DNA of 15,042 nucleotides from Lachnospiraceae bacterium (GTDB lineage Bacteria > Bacillota > Clostridia > Lachnospirales > Lachnospiraceae), in NCBI GenBank assembly GCA_021200345.1, contig JAJQGR010000305.1, forward strand, positions 1 to 15,042. The letters run 5' to 3'. Positions 1 to 8,197 of this stretch are shown piece by piece. Numbering within the stretch: position 1 is the stretch's first letter; each line of letters starts with the position of its first letter. The notes under the pieces are model-generated. The model saw only the letters and a list, made by a program, of their open reading frames with translations, had not been told where the DNA came from and made no database searches. Position numbers and translations under genes: made by a program.

Positions 1-30
1 CTTTTTCTTGGAATCTTCAGGGTTGCATTG

Positions 31-47
31 CTGTTTATTTGTCAAGG
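31..47 (-). promoter_or_regulatory. boxA-like antitermination motif in a possible rRNA leader
   Basis: Read on the minus strand the motif is CCTTGACAAATAAACAG. It resembles the boxA-like element (CTTTGAAAACT followed by an A-rich AACA stretch) found in leaders and spacers of Firmicute rRNA operons, where Nus factors bind. It lies about 35 bases downstream of the nearer of two strong leftward promoters, where a leader element would be expected. Its TTGACA core could also be read as a third -35 box, but no plausible -10 lies 17 bases downstream (CCCTGA), which favours the leader reading. No 16S sequence is visible in the window, so this is an inference from motif and position. Confidence 0.35.
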
Positions 48-81
48 TCCTTTGTCACTGTTTCTCAGCGGCAACTCGTAT

Positions 82-110
82 AATCTATCACACTTTTATT
101 TCTTTGTCAA
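82..110 (-). promoter_or_regulatory. Strong sigma-A-type promoter P2, firing left, with A-tract UP element
   Basis: On the minus strand a perfect -35 TTGACA (105-110) is followed after exactly 17 bases by TAGATT (82-87) as -10. Directly upstream (about 113-140) lie three A-tracts of 6, 7 and 5 bases, spaced roughly one helical turn apart, as in UP elements that contact the RNA polymerase alpha subunit. No coding gene starts between this promoter and the window edge, so the target lies to the left of position 1. Perfect -35 boxes with A-tracts are typical of rRNA and tRNA operons. Confidence 0.6.
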
Positions 111-158
111 CAACTTTTTTAATTTTTTTGACTTTTTCTTCGTGTTGATGATTATAAG

Positions 159-179
159 AGGCACTCTTGCGGAGTGCCT
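159..179. terminator. Hairpin between polC and the left-edge promoters, possible terminator
   Basis: A perfect 8-bp stem (AGGCACTC / GAGTGCCT) encloses a 5-base loop. It can be extended by TAAG/CTTA with one bulged base. On the minus strand, the direction of polC, it lies about 115 bases after the polC stop codon and is followed by CTTATAATC rather than a clean run of Ts; the plus-strand side also lacks a T-run. Intrinsic termination is therefore plausible but not strong. The hairpin also sits at the predicted start point of promoter P1, so it may form the 5' end of that transcript. Confidence 0.4.
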
Positions 180-183
180 ACTT

Positions 184-212
184 AATATACTAAAAGTGTT
201 AAATTTTGTCAA
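184..212 (-). promoter_or_regulatory. Strong sigma-A-type promoter P1, firing left
   Basis: On the minus strand a perfect TTGACA (207-212) and TATATT (184-189) are separated by exactly 17 bases, close to the sigma-A consensus. It lies in the 3' flank of polC and is in tandem with P2, about 100 bases upstream of it. No protein gene follows within the window, so it should drive an element left of position 1. Tandem promoters of this quality suggest a highly expressed operon such as rRNA. Confidence 0.6.
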
Positions 213-295
213 CTATTAAATTTTACCATATTTTAATCGGATTTTACCCACAATTTTGCCAATGGAAGCTTTCACCCGGCAAAATTCAATGCTGT

Positions 296-3200
296 CTAAA
301 GGAAGTCAAACAGACTGATCTGGTTGCTTTCCGGAAGGTTCTTCAGGATGCCAAGGTCGCAGAGTTTGTCTGTGATCGTCTGGGATACCTTTGCCCTTTC
401 TCTGAAATCATCCTTACTCAGAAACTCTCCTTTGGAGGCCGCCACCGCAATAGACTCCGCCGCGCACTCGCCCAGACCGGCAATACTGCTCAGAGCAGGC
501 ATAATCTTTCCATCTATGATCTGGAAATTTCTGGCGTGAGCCTTGAAAATATCAATGGGCAGGAACTCAAAACCTCTGGCGTACATTTCCAGCACGCTCT
601 TCATATCCTTATAGGTATCTTCATCCGTCTTGGTCCATTTGTCTCTTCTGGCCTTCAGCTGCGCCATGTTCTTTCGCAGGTTCTCCTTCCCCTGACACAT
701 CAGTTCATAATCAAAACCGGAGGCGCGAATGCTGAAATAAGCCGCATAATAGGCCAGCGGATAATTAATTTTAAAATATCCAATCCGCCAGGCCATCATC
801 ACGTATGCCGCGGCATGGGCTTTGGGGAACATGTATTTTATTTTTTTACAGGACCAGATATACCAGTCGGGGACATCATGCTCCAGCATGGCCTGCTCCA
901 TCTCAGGCTTTAAGCCCTTCCCCTTACGCACACTTTCCATAATGGTAAAGGCCATGGAGCTCTCCACCCCCATACGGATCAGATAGGTCATAATATCGTC
1001 TCTGGTACAAATGGCGGTACCGATGGTCGCCTTTCCTTCCAGAATTAAGGTCTGGGCGTTTCCCAGCCATACGTCGGTACCGTGCCCCAGTCCGGAAATG
1101 CGGATCAGGTCAGAAAAGCGCTGGGGTTTGGTATCCCTGAGCATCTGAAACACAAACTCCGTGCCAAACTCCGGGATCCCCAGGCTTCCCAGATCCGTGC
1201 CGTCGATATCCTCCGGAGTGATCCCTAACGCAGAGGTATTCTGGAACAGACTCATCACCTGTTTGTCGTCCAGGGGCACTGTGGTGGGATCCACGCCGGT
1301 CAGATCCTGCAGCATACGGATCATGGTAGGATCATCATGTCCCAGAATATCCAGCTTCAGCAGGTTATGATCGATCGAATGATAATCAAAATGAGTAGTG
1401 ATGATATCCGTACTCATATCATTGGCCGGGTGCTGCACCGGGGTGAAGGAATTGATATTTTCTCCCAGGGGCAGTACGATAATCCCGCCGGGATGCTGGC
1501 CCGTGGTACGGCGCACCCCTGTACATCCCATGCTGATACGGTTGATTTCACAGCCTCTCTTAGTGATTCCTCTTTCCTCATAATACCGGCGCACATAACC
1601 GTAGGCGGTCTTATCCGCCAGCGTTCCCACGGTTCCAGCCTTAAAGGTCTGCCCCGCCCCAAAAATAACCTCCGTGTATTTATGGGCCTTGGACTGGTAT
1701 TCTCCGGAAAAATTCAGGTCAATATCCGGCTCCTTATCTCCCTTAAAGCCCAGAAAGGTCTCAAAGGGAATATCAAAGCCATCCTTGGTCAAAGACGCGC
1801 CGCATTTCGGGCATACCTTATCCGGCATATCACAGCCGCTGCTGCCCTCGCTTAAGGCCTGCTGTATCTCTGGTCCGTCAAACTCAGAATAATGACATTT
1901 TTTACAATAATAATGGGGCTGCAGAGGATTGACCTCGGTAATTCCCGCCATGGTAGCCACAAAAGATGAACCCACAGATCCCCGGCTGCCCACCAGATAG
2001 CCGTCCTCGTTGGACTTCCATACCAGCTTCTGGGCAATAATGTACATCACCGCGAAGCCGTTTTTGATGATGGAGTTCAGCTCCTTCTCCAGCCTGTTTT
2101 TGACAATATCCGGAAGCTCTTTCCCATACATCTCGTGTGCTTTCGTGTAACAGATCTCCGTCAGCGTCTTGTCAGAATCAGGAATCACCGGCGGACATTT
2201 GTCCGGCCGTACCGGGGAAATATGCTCAATCCGGTCGGCGATTTTATTGGTGTTGGTAATCACCACTTCTTTTGCCTTCTCCGCCCCCAGATATTCAAAT
2301 TCTTTCAGCATCTCCTCGGTGGTGTGCAGATACAAAGGCGCCTGAGAATCCGCGTCCGCGAAGCCCTTCCCCGCCATAATGATGCGGCGGTACACCTCGT
2401 CCTGAGGATCCAGAAAATGAACGTCACAGGTGGCCACCACAGGCTTATTAAACTGCTCTCCCAATTCCACGATCCGCCTGTTCAGGTTTCTGATATCCTC
2501 CTCAGAGTGCACGTTGCGCACCTTATCAGATTCAATCATAAAGGCATTATTCCCCACAGGCTGTATTTCCAGATAATCATAAAAGGACACGATATTGGCG
2601 ATATCCTCGTCGCTCTTTTCATCCAGCAGGGCTCTGTAAAGCTCCCCTGCCTCACAGGCACTGCCGATGACGATGCCCTCCCGCAGCTCATTCATCAGGC
2701 TTCTGGGCACCTTGGGCACACGGTTAAAATACTTCAGGTGAGATTCGCTGACCATGGTATACAGGTTCACCCGCCCTATATCATTCTGCGCCAGCAGAAT
2801 AATATGGTAAGAAGGGAGTTTGGCAATGGCCTCCGTGCTGGCGCGACCCATGGAGTTAAGCTGGATCAGCGTCTCTATCCCCTTTTCCTCACACATACCG
2901 ATCATTTTCAGAAAGATCAGAGCTGTACATTCCGCATCGTCCACCGCTCTGTGATGGTGCTGCAGGGAGACCTTGAGGGTTTTGGCAACTGCGTCCAGTG
3001 TATGCTTGTTCTGTCCGGGGAGAAGGACTCTGGACAGGGCCAGGGTATCCAGATAAGTATAGGTAAAGGGATAACCCAGCCGTTTGCAGTTTTCTCTGAT
3101 AAAGCTGGTATCAAACCGGGCATTGTGGGCTACCAGTCCGCAGCCTTCGCAGAATTTCAGGAATCTGGGCAGGACCTTGTCTATTTTCTCCGCGCTGCTG

Positions 3201-4804
3201 ACCATATCGTCGGTAATGCTGGTCAGCTGGGTAATTTCAAAGGGAATGGGCGTCCCGGGATTGACAAACTCAGAGAATCTGTCTGTGATCTCTCCTTTTT
3301 CCACCTTCACCGCGCCGATCTCAATAATGCGGTTTTTGACCGGGGAAAACCCGGTGGTCTCAATATCAAACACCACATAGCTGTCCCGCAGAGTACCGGC
3401 CAGGTCCTCTCCCGCGGCAATTTCATTGGTGTCATCCACCAGATAAGCCTCACAGCCATAAATCACCTTAAAAAAGTTCTCTTTATCCGGCTCCGTTCCC
3501 GCTTCCTTACAACGGGCTTTCTCCGCTTTCCACAGATCCTCCCATACATGGTTGGCTGTAGGGAAAGACTGCACCACACCGTGATCCGTGATAGCGATGG
3601 CTCTATGCCCCCAGCCATAAGCCCTCTTAATAATATCACTGACCTCGGAGACACCGTCCATATCGCTCATTTTGGTGTGACAGTGAAGTTCCACCCGCTT
3701 CTGGGGACTGCGATCCTCCCGTTTGACAGTGAAATCCGCGGACTTTTTGATACCGGCCACAGAACCGATGGTCAGTTCCTTATCAAAATTGTCCATCATG
3801 GTCATGCCCTTCAGCTTCAGAAAGGCGCCCTGTTTGACGCTGCCGGTCAGCTCTTCCACCTGATCCTTGCGGACAAAAATCTTGATGGTGATGCTGTCCG
3901 TAAAGTCCGTCATGACAAACGAAAGGATCACCCTTTCGTTTCTGATTTCCCGCTGTTCTATGGAAATCACCTTGCCGTGAATAATAACTTCCCCCATTTC
4001 TCCCAGAATGTCTTCCATTTTAACGATGGGACCTTCAAAATCCCTGCCGTAAATTACATCCGGATTGTCACCGGATTTCAGCGCCCGGCGATACTGGGGT
4101 TTGCTGCCTGTAGATTCCGCACTCCCCGCCGCGAATCTTTTTTGTGCGAATCCGTTCTGCTGATTCGCTGTCTTCGTATTGTTTACGTCTGTTTTCTTTT
4201 TGTCACTAGAAGCCTTTTGCTCCGAAGCGCTCCTGATTCCCTCCATTTTCTTTTCAACGAAAACCGCTTCCTCCGCATCCTCCTCCTGCTTTTTGGGCTC
4301 CGCGTAACTGTAAGTAAAAGAAACTGCCAGCCCGCATCTTTCAAGGAATACCTTATCCAGAATGGCCCGCAGTTCTTTTTCCTGCATATGTGCGAGGCAG
4401 TTATCCTCCATCTCCACATGAATGCGATCCTCGGAAGGATAAGTGATCTCCGCGTTTTTAAACATAATATAAAGGACGTGGCTGTATGCTTTCAGTTCCT
4501 CCAGAACAGAATCCCGGTAAAGCTCCATCACCGTCTTTGCATCATACTGGCTGCTCAGTTCAAAGCGCTCATAAATTTTAAGCTGCCAGGAATCTCTGTA
4601 GGAGCTGAGCATTCCGTTTAATATTTCCTCCACCCGAAAAATGTCTTTTTTGGGAATCAGGAAACTGCTCCTGATATAGACACGCAGCAGATGCTGGCTT
4701 TTCACGCTGGCCACCCGGGTCACGGTTACCTGACTCATCAGGTCATTCAGCCTGCCCTCCAGCTTTAAATATGGGAAAACCTCCAGAAATTTCTTTTCTT
4801 CCAT
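296..4804 (-). CDS. polC: DNA polymerase III alpha subunit, Gram-positive PolC type
   Basis: Replicative DNA polymerase with built-in proofreading, acting at the fork with the beta clamp. The protein has 1502 residues, slightly longer than the roughly 1440 usual for the family. Visible order: N-terminal domain, a charged low-complexity linker (about 172-235), an OB fold (about 270-348), a PHP domain starting at HCHTKMSDMDG (374-384), an inserted DEDD 3'-5' exonuclease (DIETTG at 480, ending HRAVDD near 622), then the polymerase core. The core shows GSRGSVGSS (939-947), a cysteine cluster (C967, C970, C991, C998, C1001) and PDIDLNFS with catalytic D1027 and D1029. The C-terminus ends in QISLF (1495-1499), a classic clamp-binding motif. 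The ATG overlaps the ispG stop by one base (TAATG), so translation is probably coupled, with GGGAG inside the ispG end as ribosome site. Confidence 0.98.
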   Translation of the reverse strand: MEEKKFLEVFPYLKLEGRLNDLMSQVTVTRVASVKSQHLLRVYIRSSFLIPKKDIFRVEEILNGMLSSYRDSWQLKIYERFELSSQYDAKTVMELYRDSVLEELKAYSHVLYIMFKNAEITYPSEDRIHVEMEDNCLAHMQEKELRAILDKVFLERCGLAVSFTYSYAEPKKQEEDAEEAVFVEKKMEGIRSASEQKASSDKKKTDVNNTKTANQQNGFAQKRFAAGSAESTGSKPQYRRALKSGDNPDVIYGRDFEGPIVKMEDILGEMGEVIIHGKVISIEQREIRNERVILSFVMTDFTDSITIKIFVRKDQVEELTGSVKQGAFLKLKGMTMMDNFDKELTIGSVAGIKKSADFTVKREDRSPQKRVELHCHTKMSDMDGVSEVSDIIKRAYGWGHRAIAITDHGVVQSFPTANHVWEDLWKAEKARCKEAGTEPDKENFFKVIYGCEAYLVDDTNEIAAGEDLAGTLRDSYVVFDIETTGFSPVKNRIIEIGAVKVEKGEITDRFSEFVNPGTPIPFEITQLTSITDDMVSSAEKIDKVLPRFLKFCEGCGLVAHNARFDTSFIRENCKRLGYPFTYTYLDTLALSRVLLPGQNKHTLDAVAKTLKVSLQHHHRAVDDAECTALIFLKMIGMCEEKGIETLIQLNSMGRASTEAIAKLPSYHIILLAQNDIGRVNLYTMVSESHLKYFNRVPKVPRSLMNELREGIVIGSACEAGELYRALLDEKSDEDIANIVSFYDYLEIQPVGNNAFMIESDKVRNVHSEEDIRNLNRRIVELGEQFNKPVVATCDVHFLDPQDEVYRRIIMAGKGFADADSQAPLYLHTTEEMLKEFEYLGAEKAKEVVITNTNKIADRIEHISPVRPDKCPPVIPDSDKTLTEICYTKAHEMYGKELPDIVKNRLEKELNSIIKNGFAVMYIIAQKLVWKSNEDGYLVGSRGSVGSSFVATMAGITEVNPLQPHYYCKKCHYSEFDGPEIQQALSEGSSGCDMPDKVCPKCGASLTKDGFDIPFETFLGFKGDKEPDIDLNFSGEYQSKAHKYTEVIFGAGQTFKAGTVGTLADKTAYGYVRRYYEERGITKRGCEINRISMGCTGVRRTTGQHPGGIIVLPLGENINSFTPVQHPANDMSTDIITTHFDYHSIDHNLLKLDILGHDDPTMIRMLQDLTGVDPTTVPLDDKQVMSLFQNTSALGITPEDIDGTDLGSLGIPEFGTEFVFQMLRDTKPQRFSDLIRISGLGHGTDVWLGNAQTLILEGKATIGTAICTRDDIMTYLIRMGVESSMAFTIMESVRKGKGLKPEMEQAMLEHDVPDWYIWSCKKIKYMFPKAHAAAYVMMAWRIGYFKINYPLAYYAAYFSIRASGFDYELMCQGKENLRKNMAQLKARRDKWTKTDEDTYKDMKSVLEMYARGFEFLPIDIFKAHARNFQIIDGKIMPALSSIAGLGECAAESIAVAASKGEFLSKDDFRERAKVSQTITDKLCDLGILKNLPESNQISLFDFL

Positions 4805-5859
4805 TACTCAGACTCCCAGTGATCCAGCTCATAGCGAAGAGTCTCCAAAAGCTCAGACTCCGGCACTTTCTTCACAATCTGTCCTTTTTTGATCAGGAGC
4901 CCCTCGGAAATGCCGCCGGCAATACCGATATCGGCTTCCTTCGCTTCTCCGGGGCCATTGACCACGCAGCCCATAACCGCCACCCTGATGTTGAGCGGAT
5001 AGCCTGCCGCCATGGTTTCCACCTGATTGGCCAGACTGATCAGGTCAATTTTGGTCCGCCCGCAGGTGGGGCAGGAAACCACTTCGATTCCTCCCTTTCT
5101 CAGTCCCAGAGTGCGCAGAATCAGTTTGGCGGATTTGACCTCCTCCACCGGATCACCGGTCAGAGATACCCGAATGGTATCGCCGATACCCCGGCTTAAG
5201 ATCAGTCCCAGTCCGATGGCGGACTTGATATTGCCGCTCCAGACGGTGCCCGCCTCAGTGATCCCCACATGAAGAGGATGATCCGTCTTCTCAGAGAGCA
5301 TCTCATGGGCCTCTACGCACATCATTACATCAGAGGATTTAATACTGATCACCAGATTGTCATACCCCAGATCTTCGATCAGCCTTACCTTGTCCAGGGC
5401 GCTTTCCACAATTCCGGCTGCAGTGACACCGTGATATTTCTCCACCAGATTTTTTTCCAGGGAACCGCTGTTGACGCCCACACGGATAGGAATATGACGA
5501 TCGGAGGCTTCTTTCACTACCGCTTTCACCCGATCAATGTCGCCGATATTACCCGGGTTAATGCGAATCTTGTCAGCGCCGTTTTCCATGGCGGCAATGG
5601 CCATCCGATAGTCAAAGTGAATGTCCGCTACCAACGGAATATGAATTTGCTTCTTGATCTCGGGAAGCGCCTCAGCGGCTTCCTTTGTGGGCACGGTGCA
5701 GCGGATGATTTCGCAGCCGGCCTGCTCCAGCTTCAGGATCTGGGCAACGGTAGCGTTCACATTTTCCGTTGGCGTGTTGGTCATGGACTGGATCAGAATG
5801 GGGTTGCCGCCGCCGATCAGGCGGGAGCCGATTTTAACTACTTTTGTACTCTCTCGCAT
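4804..5859 (-). CDS. ispG: 4-hydroxy-3-methylbut-2-enyl diphosphate synthase (IspG/GcpE)
   Basis: Penultimate enzyme of the MEP isoprenoid pathway: it converts MEcPP to HMBPP using a [4Fe-4S] cluster and outside electrons. The 351 residues match the short bacterial form. The three cluster cysteines are visible: CPTCGR gives C263 and C266, and GCVVNGPGE gives C298, with E305 as the likely fourth ligand. The N-terminal TIM-barrel half begins VKIGSRLIGGGNPILIQSMTNT. The ATG at 5859 has an AGGGG ribosome site about 8 bases upstream. It sits between rseP (61-base gap) and polC (1-base overlap), the position proS holds in Bacillus. Together with dxr in the same cluster it supplies precursor for UppS. 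Confidence 0.97.
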   Translation of the reverse strand: MRESTKVVKIGSRLIGGGNPILIQSMTNTPTENVNATVAQILKLEQAGCEIIRCTVPTKEAAEALPEIKKQIHIPLVADIHFDYRMAIAAMENGADKIRINPGNIGDIDRVKAVVKEASDRHIPIRVGVNSGSLEKNLVEKYHGVTAAGIVESALDKVRLIEDLGYDNLVISIKSSDVMMCVEAHEMLSEKTDHPLHVGITEAGTVWSGNIKSAIGLGLILSRGIGDTIRVSLTGDPVEEVKSAKLILRTLGLRKGGIEVVSCPTCGRTKIDLISLANQVETMAAGYPLNIRVAVMGCVVNGPGEAKEADIGIAGGISEGLLIKKGQIVKKVPESELLETLRYELDHWESE

Positions 5860-5920
5860 AAAGGATTCCCCTTCTATTATATAAAGTACTTTACCGTTTC
5901 CGTAGGCAGCCGGTAATATC

Positions 5921-7009
5921 TCAGAAAAAGATATTTTTGATATCGTTGAAGAACAGAAATACCATCAAAACCATCAACAGCATAAAGCCGATGGTATTCA
6001 CAACGCCTTCTTTCTCAGGCGGAACCGGCTTGCCGCGCACCAGTTCCACTCCCATCATCAGGATCCGGCCGCCATCCAGGGCGGGAATGGGAAGTAAATT
6101 GATGATACCCAGGTTGACGCTGAGCAGGGAAGCCAGATTCATCATGGTCAGAAGAACCGACAGCCAGCCTGCGGGCTTCACCGCCTCGTAGGTCTCGCTG
6201 ACAAGATTGGCTACGCCTACCACACCGGACACATCCTCACTGCTGACCTGTCCCTGAATGATCTGTAACAGGCTCTTATAAACGGAAGTAGCCGCATATC
6301 GAACTTCATATACTCCATACTGCAGTGCCTTTAAGCCCGTAAACTGCACATATTCACCGCCGGTAATGCCCATATAATACCGGCCCTCCTCCTCATCATA
6401 CAAAGGGGTAAAGGTATAGGTCAGGCGCTCTCCGTCTCTTTCCACCACAATGGTGTAATCCTTTCCCTGGTTGAGCTGGGAGATCACCGATACCTCACGG
6501 TACAGATACACTCTCTCACCATTCACGGAAATAATGGTATCTCCGGCCTCAATTCCCGCTTCCTGGGCAGGATAGCCATCCATCACGCTGACCACCACCG
6601 GCAGATCCGTCAGAGAGAAATTAACAATAATCACGCTGAAAATGAACGCAAGAATGATATTGGCCAAAGGCCCCGCCACCACCGTGGCGAATCGTGCCCC
6701 CAGAGACGCGTCATTAAAAAACTTTCCCCCCGGTCTGTCATTTTTGTCTTCCAGTGCCCGGCTCTCCGGCACATTGTCCTGCCCTCCGGCCCCCTGCGTC
6801 ACATCATCTTCAAACACACAGGCGCCCCCGATGGGCAGAGCTCTCAGAGAATAAATGGTGCCTCCCTTTTCAAACTGGGCGATCTTGGGCCCCATGCCAA
6901 TCATGAATTCCACCACATGGATGCCATTCATCTTGGCTACCAGCAGATGTCCCCCTTCATGAGAAATCAGCAAAACCCCCAGGATAATGATGAATATAAG
7001 TATAGACAA
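5921..7009 (-). CDS. rseP: RIP metalloprotease RseP/RasP (site-2 protease)
   Basis: Membrane-embedded zinc protease of the M50B family, which cuts transmembrane segments of anti-sigma factors, signal-peptide remnants and similar substrates. The 362-residue protein shows the zinc motif HEGGH at 17-21 in the first membrane helix, a second helix (FATVVAGPLANIILAFIFS), a PDZ domain (about 133-200, including GYPAQEAGIEAGDTI) and NLLPIPALDGG (304-314), which carries the LDG aspartate D312. A final hydrophobic helix lies near the C-terminus. An acidic, glycine-rich insert (about 66-95) precedes helix two. The start is TTG, chosen because AGGAAGG lies 10 bases upstream and the reading gives the conserved short N-terminus before HExxH. 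The substrate cannot be told from this window. Confidence 0.95.
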   Translation of the reverse strand: MSILIFIIILGVLLISHEGGHLLVAKMNGIHVVEFMIGMGPKIAQFEKGGTIYSLRALPIGGACVFEDDVTQGAGGQDNVPESRALEDKNDRPGGKFFNDASLGARFATVVAGPLANIILAFIFSVIIVNFSLTDLPVVVSVMDGYPAQEAGIEAGDTIISVNGERVYLYREVSVISQLNQGKDYTIVVERDGERLTYTFTPLYDEEEGRYYMGITGGEYVQFTGLKALQYGVYEVRYAATSVYKSLLQIIQGQVSSEDVSGVVGVANLVSETYEAVKPAGWLSVLLTMMNLASLLSVNLGIINLLPIPALDGGRILMMGVELVRGKPVPPEKEGVVNTIGFMLLMVLMVFLFFNDIKNIFF

Positions 7010-7037
7010 ACTGAACCGTCCTTCCTGATCTTTTCAT

Positions 7038-8183
7038 TTACTGCATTTCCCGGATATGTGCGTAGGTTTCCTGCTCCGCAAAGAGAATTTCCTCTACACC
7101 CGGGTCAGGAACCGGCACATGCCGTTCCATGCACTCCTCAATGATATCTGTAATCTGCAAAAATGAGATTTTTTTCTGCAAAAATAAAGCCACCGCCTTT
7201 TCATTGGCCGCGTTGAATACAGTAGGCATGGTGCCGCCGGTGCGTCCCGCACTGATCGCCAGCTTCAACGCCCGAAACGTGTCAGTGTCCGGTGCTTCGA
7301 AAGTCATCTGACCCAGCCGGTAAAAATCCAGCCTCTCCCCTGCCAGCGGTTTTCTGTCCGGATAAAACAGGGCGTACTGAATAGGCAGCTTCATATCCGG
7401 CGTACCAAGCTGCGCCATAATCGCGCCGTCCTCATACTCTACCATGCTGTGAATCACACTCTGAGGATGCACCACCACCTGAATCTGATCATAATCCACG
7501 CCAAAAAGCCATTTTGCCTCCATAACTTCCAACCCTTTATTGACAAGAGTGGCGGAATCAATGGTAATCTTACGGCCCATGGTCCAGTTGGGATGCTTTA
7601 GGGCGTCCTCTACCTGCACATGTTTCAGCTGCTCTCTGGTCTTCCCGCGGAAAGGACCGCCGGAAGCGGTCAGCAGAATCTTATGAATTGGGTTGTGCTG
7701 ATTGCCCTGCAGAGACTGAAAAATGGCGCTGTGCTCGCTGTCCACCGGCAGAATGGAAACCCCCATTTCCCTGGCCAGAGGCATAATGATGTGACCGGCT
7801 GTGACCAGCGTTTCTTTATTGGCAAGAGCAATGTCCTTTCCCGCTTTCATGGCGGCAATCGTAGGACGAATGCCAATCATACCCACAATGGCTGTGACCA
7901 GGATTTCAACATCCTTACAGGTCGCCGCCTCAATCAGTCCCTCCATCCCCTGACAGACTCTGATATCCGTATCCGCCAGACGAACCTTTAACTCTTTATA
8001 CGCCTCTTCCTCCCACATCACTGCCAGCTTCGGGGAGAACTCCCTGGCCTGCTTTTCCATCAAATCCACATTGTGTCCGGCGGCCAGCGTTTCTACCTGA
8101 AGCTCAGGGTTGGCGCGAACAATCTCTAACGTCTGTGTCCCGATGGAACCGGTGGAACCAAGAATTCCTATTTTTTTTATCAT
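7038..8183 (-). CDS. dxr: 1-deoxy-D-xylulose 5-phosphate reductoisomerase
   Basis: First committed enzyme of the MEP pathway: it rearranges and reduces DXP to MEP with NADPH and a divalent metal, in the cytosol. The 381-residue length is normal. The N-terminal NADPH motif GSTGSIG is at 9-15 and NKETLV follows. Metal ligands appear in PVDSEHS (D148, E150) and VMEAKW (E222). The substrate-binding signatures GGPFRG and NWTMGRKITIDSATLVNKG are intact. The ATG at 8183 follows the cdsA stop by 14 bases with GGGGAA as ribosome site, and rseP starts 28 bases after its stop, so it is mid-operon. This is the fosmidomycin target family. Confidence 0.98.
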   Translation of the reverse strand: MIKKIGILGSTGSIGTQTLEIVRANPELQVETLAAGHNVDLMEKQAREFSPKLAVMWEEEAYKELKVRLADTDIRVCQGMEGLIEAATCKDVEILVTAIVGMIGIRPTIAAMKAGKDIALANKETLVTAGHIIMPLAREMGVSILPVDSEHSAIFQSLQGNQHNPIHKILLTASGGPFRGKTREQLKHVQVEDALKHPNWTMGRKITIDSATLVNKGLEVMEAKWLFGVDYDQIQVVVHPQSVIHSMVEYEDGAIMAQLGTPDMKLPIQYALFYPDRKPLAGERLDFYRLGQMTFEAPDTDTFRALKLAISAGRTGGTMPTVFNAANEKAVALFLQKKISFLQITDIIEECMERHVPVPDPGVEEILFAEQETYAHIREMQ

Positions 8184-8197
8184 ATCATGTTCCCCAT

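Noticed and set aside
28..219. Plus-strand frame of 63 codons in the intergenic left edge
   Set aside because: Phe-rich translation of T-tracts that are better explained as promoter A-tracts on the other strand; no ribosome site seen.
206..913. Plus-strand frame of 235 codons at the left end
   Set aside because: It mostly overlaps the polC 3' end in antisense and shows no domain; the non-overlapping part lies in A/T-rich intergenic sequence.
2135..4621. Open reading frame of 828 codons on the plus strand, opposite polC
   Set aside because: It is fully antisense to a clear polC with intact motifs, its translation resembles no protein family I know, and long antisense frames are common opposite codon-biased genes.
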